This document shows, piece after piece, positions 61,091-64,000 of a stretch of DNA of 64,000 bases. The position numbers and the translations under genes were made by a program. Under the pieces are notes generated by a model, which made no database searches, had not been told where the DNA came from, and was given only the letters and a program-made list of their open reading frames with translations. The stretch is from Capitulum mitella (Eukaryota; Arthropoda; Thecostraca; Pollicipedomorpha; Pollicipedidae), in NCBI GenBank assembly GCA_030062745.1, contig CP099840.1:7932138-7996137 (forward strand), read 5' to 3'. The first letter of the stretch is position 1. Every line of letters begins with the position of its first letter.

Positions 61091-61232
61091 CTGCCTGGCC
61101 GGGTCCGCTGGGTCCGCCGGGTTCGCCGTGTGCCACCGGGTCCGCCGTGTGCCGCCGGGTCCGCCGGGTCCGCCGTGTGCCACCGGGTCCGCCGTGTGCC
61201 GCCGGGTCCGCCGGGTCCGCCGTGGTGCGAGG
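61091..61232. repeat. 9/18-bp GC-rich tandem repeat
   Basis: GGGTCCGCC, GTGTGCCACC and GTGTGCCGCC units recur, with a longer period CCGCCGTGTGCC(A/G)CCGGGT. Low-complexity; the Pro/Arg frames here are not supported as coding. Confidence 0.85.
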
Positions 61233-61466
61233 TCAGCAGACAGAGCCGGGTCGTGCCGCCACCTGACCTCTGGCCCTTCTCGCGCGCCGCAGCGGCCTCC
61301 TGCCGGGCGCGGCCGCCCGCCCGCCGCCGACCCGCTCTGCCACTCTCACCGCAGTATGCTAATTAATTGGATCATCTGATATTAATGGGATTGTTTTTCA
61401 TCATAAAACGCTCGGTCGGTCGGAGTTAGAGCGCGGACGGCGCTGGGCGACATCTCTGACAAACAG

Positions 61467-61629
61467 CAGCGGACAGGCCCGGCGCCAGTGCTGGGAGCTC
61501 CGCCAGCTGAGTGACGGACCTCTGTTCCAGAGCGGCGGCATCAACGGCTCCGTGTGGGGAGCCGCCGCCCACTATCGGCACCTTCTGCAGCAACAGCACC
61601 AGCAGCGGCACCGCCACGCCGACGACGAG
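61467..61629 (+). CDS. Candidate internal exon, unproven
   Basis: A frame open from about 61362 reads CWELRQLSDGPLFQSGG, then INGSVWGAAAHYRHLL and a Gln/His-rich run, and ends ...HADDE at GAG|GTGGGC, an acceptable donor. Possible acceptors are CAAACAG (exon from 61467) or GGACAG (from 61477, which would match the phase 0 end of the first exon). The composition looks more protein-like than that of neighbouring frames and a Gln/His run suits a transcription regulator. No domain is recognised, and a signal-peptide-like frame lies antisense. Confidence 0.22.
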
Positions 61630-64000
61630 GTGGGCCGGGCCACACTGTGCTGAGCTGCCGACAATACCGGGCTGCCACAGGATTCTTAGTTCTCTTTCCT
61701 TTTTGGCCTGAAAATGTTTGCGAACTTTGGCTACATATACGGCATGTGAGAGGTGGTCACCCAGGCTTAGGTTGTAGCAAAGTTCGCTGGCACTAAATCT
61801 CTCTTCGCACCTGGCACCTGGAGCTTCACACTCCTACCCAACAGCATGACGCAAACGCGGGCCTGAATCGAAGAGCCTTAACTGGACTTCTTCTCGTCTC
61901 GCTTAATTTTAGAATTCTTGCATTTTTGGAACGGTAGCACCTAGTTTCCTACGCATGTGTAGTGTGAACAAAAATGTCTTGCCGCAGCCTATTAATGAAT
62001 TTGTCACGCTTGGAGCACCTGAAATATTCTGGAACATCTGGCCGATATTAGCATATTCATGTTTCTCCTAAGCCTCAGAATAAGCCTGAATACCAGCGAC
62101 ACCCCTCTCAGCCGTAAGCCCACAAAGGGGGCGTCGACAGGCCTCTTTGATCGATTTTTCGAACATTTATAATCCATCCCACAATAAATCGCCTGCCTCG
62201 TCAAGAACGTCGTTTCGGCGGTTTTGGGGCTGCTGCAGCCGGCAAATACAATGGACTCGGTATAAGGGCTCGAGGTCAATCCCAGGCGAACCGCAGCCAC
62301 GGGCTTTCAATTACTGGACGCTTTTGTGAATCTGGGGAATTGCTTGCTTCAAAACTCGGCAAGATGGTAACGGATAAATCTGATATTTCCAACAGCACTT
62401 ACAATTGAATGCTGCAATATTGTCAGTGCTGCGCATTTATTGGGATATTAGTTGCATGTTAAAGAAATGATCTGCATCCTCTGGAGGCTAACCAAAGTTT
62501 CAGTAGAGGTCTTTCAGGATTGTTCATTATCTCTCAATCTTAATTTCTTGATGTGTCTCGTTGCCTTCCTGAGTGTCCTATGATCGTCGTATGCTTCTCA
62601 TCCTCCTCCAGGCTATCACTGCCCGCTTTAATGATATTTCAAAACAGCACCTGTCACCTGCTCTAGGTTGGCCGACTGCAGTCTGATGACGTGACCTGTG
62701 AACAGTCACTCACGAGCGGCCTCCGCAGAACCTGCCCTTGCGGAACTGGACGGGTTCGGCCAGGTCCCGCTCGAGTGTCGGCGCTGGCCGGTCGTCCGGC
62801 GCCGCCAGTTTGTCAAAATCACCGCGCCAATCTGGCTTCCATCAAACTCCCCTCGCCGGGCACAGGAATAGCCGGCGGCGGCGTCTCTGCCCGCCGGCCG
62901 ACCCGCCGCCGCCCGGACTGGGGGGGGGACGGGGGCGGACCACCCTCCGCCTGCGCCGGCCGCGCCGGATTTAGCCGCGCCGCCCGCTGCCGGCGTGTAT
63001 ACGAGTTTGATGGCGCGCACGAATCGCAGCCAGCCGGCGCCGATCTGCCGATATAAATACGCCCAGACGGAAATAGAGGAGCGCCGCCCCTGGGGTGGGG
63101 CTGGGGCCCGACCGGTCGGGCGGCCGGCGCCTAGACCGAAAATACACTACCCGCCCGGCCGTAATCATTTATCAGCGGCGCCCGCAGCTGGCGTCACGGA
63201 TCCCAGCGGGCTTTTGTTTTTGGCACCCGCCGCAGCGAGAGCTGGTCTGTTTGGCATAGGCTTAGGCACGCGGGGAAAGGAATTCAATTGGCCTATCTTT
63301 GAGAATGCACCAAACTAATGAAGTACACGAAAACCTGTCGAACCCCAAGCTGTTGGCACGAAATGCTCGTCATGCTGCGTTGCGGGTAGCAATGACCACG
63401 CGAGCGTACCCCATTCACATTTTTTTTAAGAGTCAAACGTTAGGAGGTAGTAATGAACGAGCAATTTATTCTCTAAAAAGCAAAGACAAAGTCACCATAA
63501 TTTACTCCTTACAACCAGTCCCTATTTTATTGTTAATCATTCGGCAGAGAAAATGATCATTTTGTAGAAGAGCCCTGTGATATAAATTTGGCTTGTTGGC
63601 CTAGGACTATGCCTTTAATCTGTCGTGTCATGCAGAAAAAAACTAAATTATCGATCTTGTCAGTCGCTGGGACTTTTCCTGTTCAATGCCAAATTTGCAT
63701 CCTCTCACTGTCACGTTTCCCACCTTCACTATACCCATTTCACCAGACCAAAGCCTTTGGACGACGGCTCGGGGGCCATTGTTCTCAGCTCACCAGTGTC
63801 TTGGGCTACTACACCAGCCCACCAGGGCCTTTGGACGACTGCCCGGGCCCCAGCGCACCCGATCAATCCTCCCAGAGAAAATTGGCGCAGTTTTTAGCCG
63901 ACATCCCTCCAGGCTGCGACCGATAAGTAACAGGGCGATGGCAAGCGGTGGTGATATTTTCCTGAGTTTTTGCATGCGCGCCAGTCGGCGCCCAGTCGGC
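61630..64000. other. AT-rich DNA and a CpG island with a TATA-like box
   Basis: 61800-62690 and 63290-63900 are AT-rich with no gene. The island at 62700-63240 ends with GTATACGAGTTTGATGGCG and CGATATAAATACGCCC; TATAAATA at 63052-63059 is a good TATA-box match, but no initiator or coding exon was found downstream. G9 run at 62920-62928. Confidence 0.35.

Noticed and set aside
63255-63280. TTAGGCACGCGGGGAA, similar to miR-124
   Set aside because: The mature sequence and the hairpin do not match; only a partial resemblance.
1-64000. CRISPR array, rRNA genes, bacterial operons
   Set aside because: Tandem repeats here lack unique spacers of constant length, and no prokaryotic gene organisation or ribosomal sequence is present.

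Overview
This is eukaryotic genomic DNA, and I read it as an almost entirely non-coding stretch of an invertebrate nuclear genome. The grounds are: no dense bacterial-style ORF packing; long (TA)n microsatellites; more than a dozen unrelated minisatellites; many poly-G/poly-C runs; MITE-like elements with terminal inverted repeats; and CpG-rich islands set in AT-rich DNA with no obvious CpG depletion. A marine invertebrate, perhaps a crustacean, would fit, but no marker gene is visible, so the taxon is only a guess. Nearly all open frames are chance frames, or frames held open by tandem repeats whose unit is a multiple of three (24-, 60- and 21-bp arrays).

The best signal is a set of duplicated non-coding elements in the same order and orientation. 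Element 1 occurs at about 844-1086 and again at 33124-33366. Element 2 occurs at about 12537-12790 and again at 42930-43200. Each pair aligns nearly without gaps (position offsets of about 32,280 and 30,403-30,419), with strongly matching blocks separated by diverged spacers. This looks like an old tandem duplication of a regulatory domain about 30 kb long, as seen around duplicated developmental genes, rather than recent transposon copies. All four copies carry a forkhead-type GTAAACA word and an ATCAAAC word.

The best gene signal is a short first coding exon on the + strand (54493-54564). It has an upstream in-frame stop, a minimal ATG-TGA upstream ORF overlapping its start, a GTGAGT donor, and a CpG-rich CCAAT-box region in front. 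Its intron opens into a 21-bp minisatellite. Weaker exon candidates lie at about 24851-25132 and 61467-61629. I cannot name the gene.

Layout: 1-12.5 kb holds element 1 copy A, a TIR-bounded block with a 153-bp tandem repeat, a perfect small hairpin and the large 24-bp minisatellite. 12.5-33 kb holds element 2 copy A, many CpG-rich islands with homeodomain-like AATTA/ATTAC words, a polypyrimidine tract and (TA)n runs. 33-43.3 kb holds element 1 copy B, a piggyBac-like MITE with a nested second MITE, a 22-bp minisatellite and element 2 copy B. 43.3-54 kb is mostly unremarkable, with a 60-bp array that repeats a CRE site. 54-64 kb holds the promoter and first exon, then intron-like DNA with further CpG-rich islands. 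No rRNA, tRNA, CRISPR array or intact transposase or reverse transcriptase was found.
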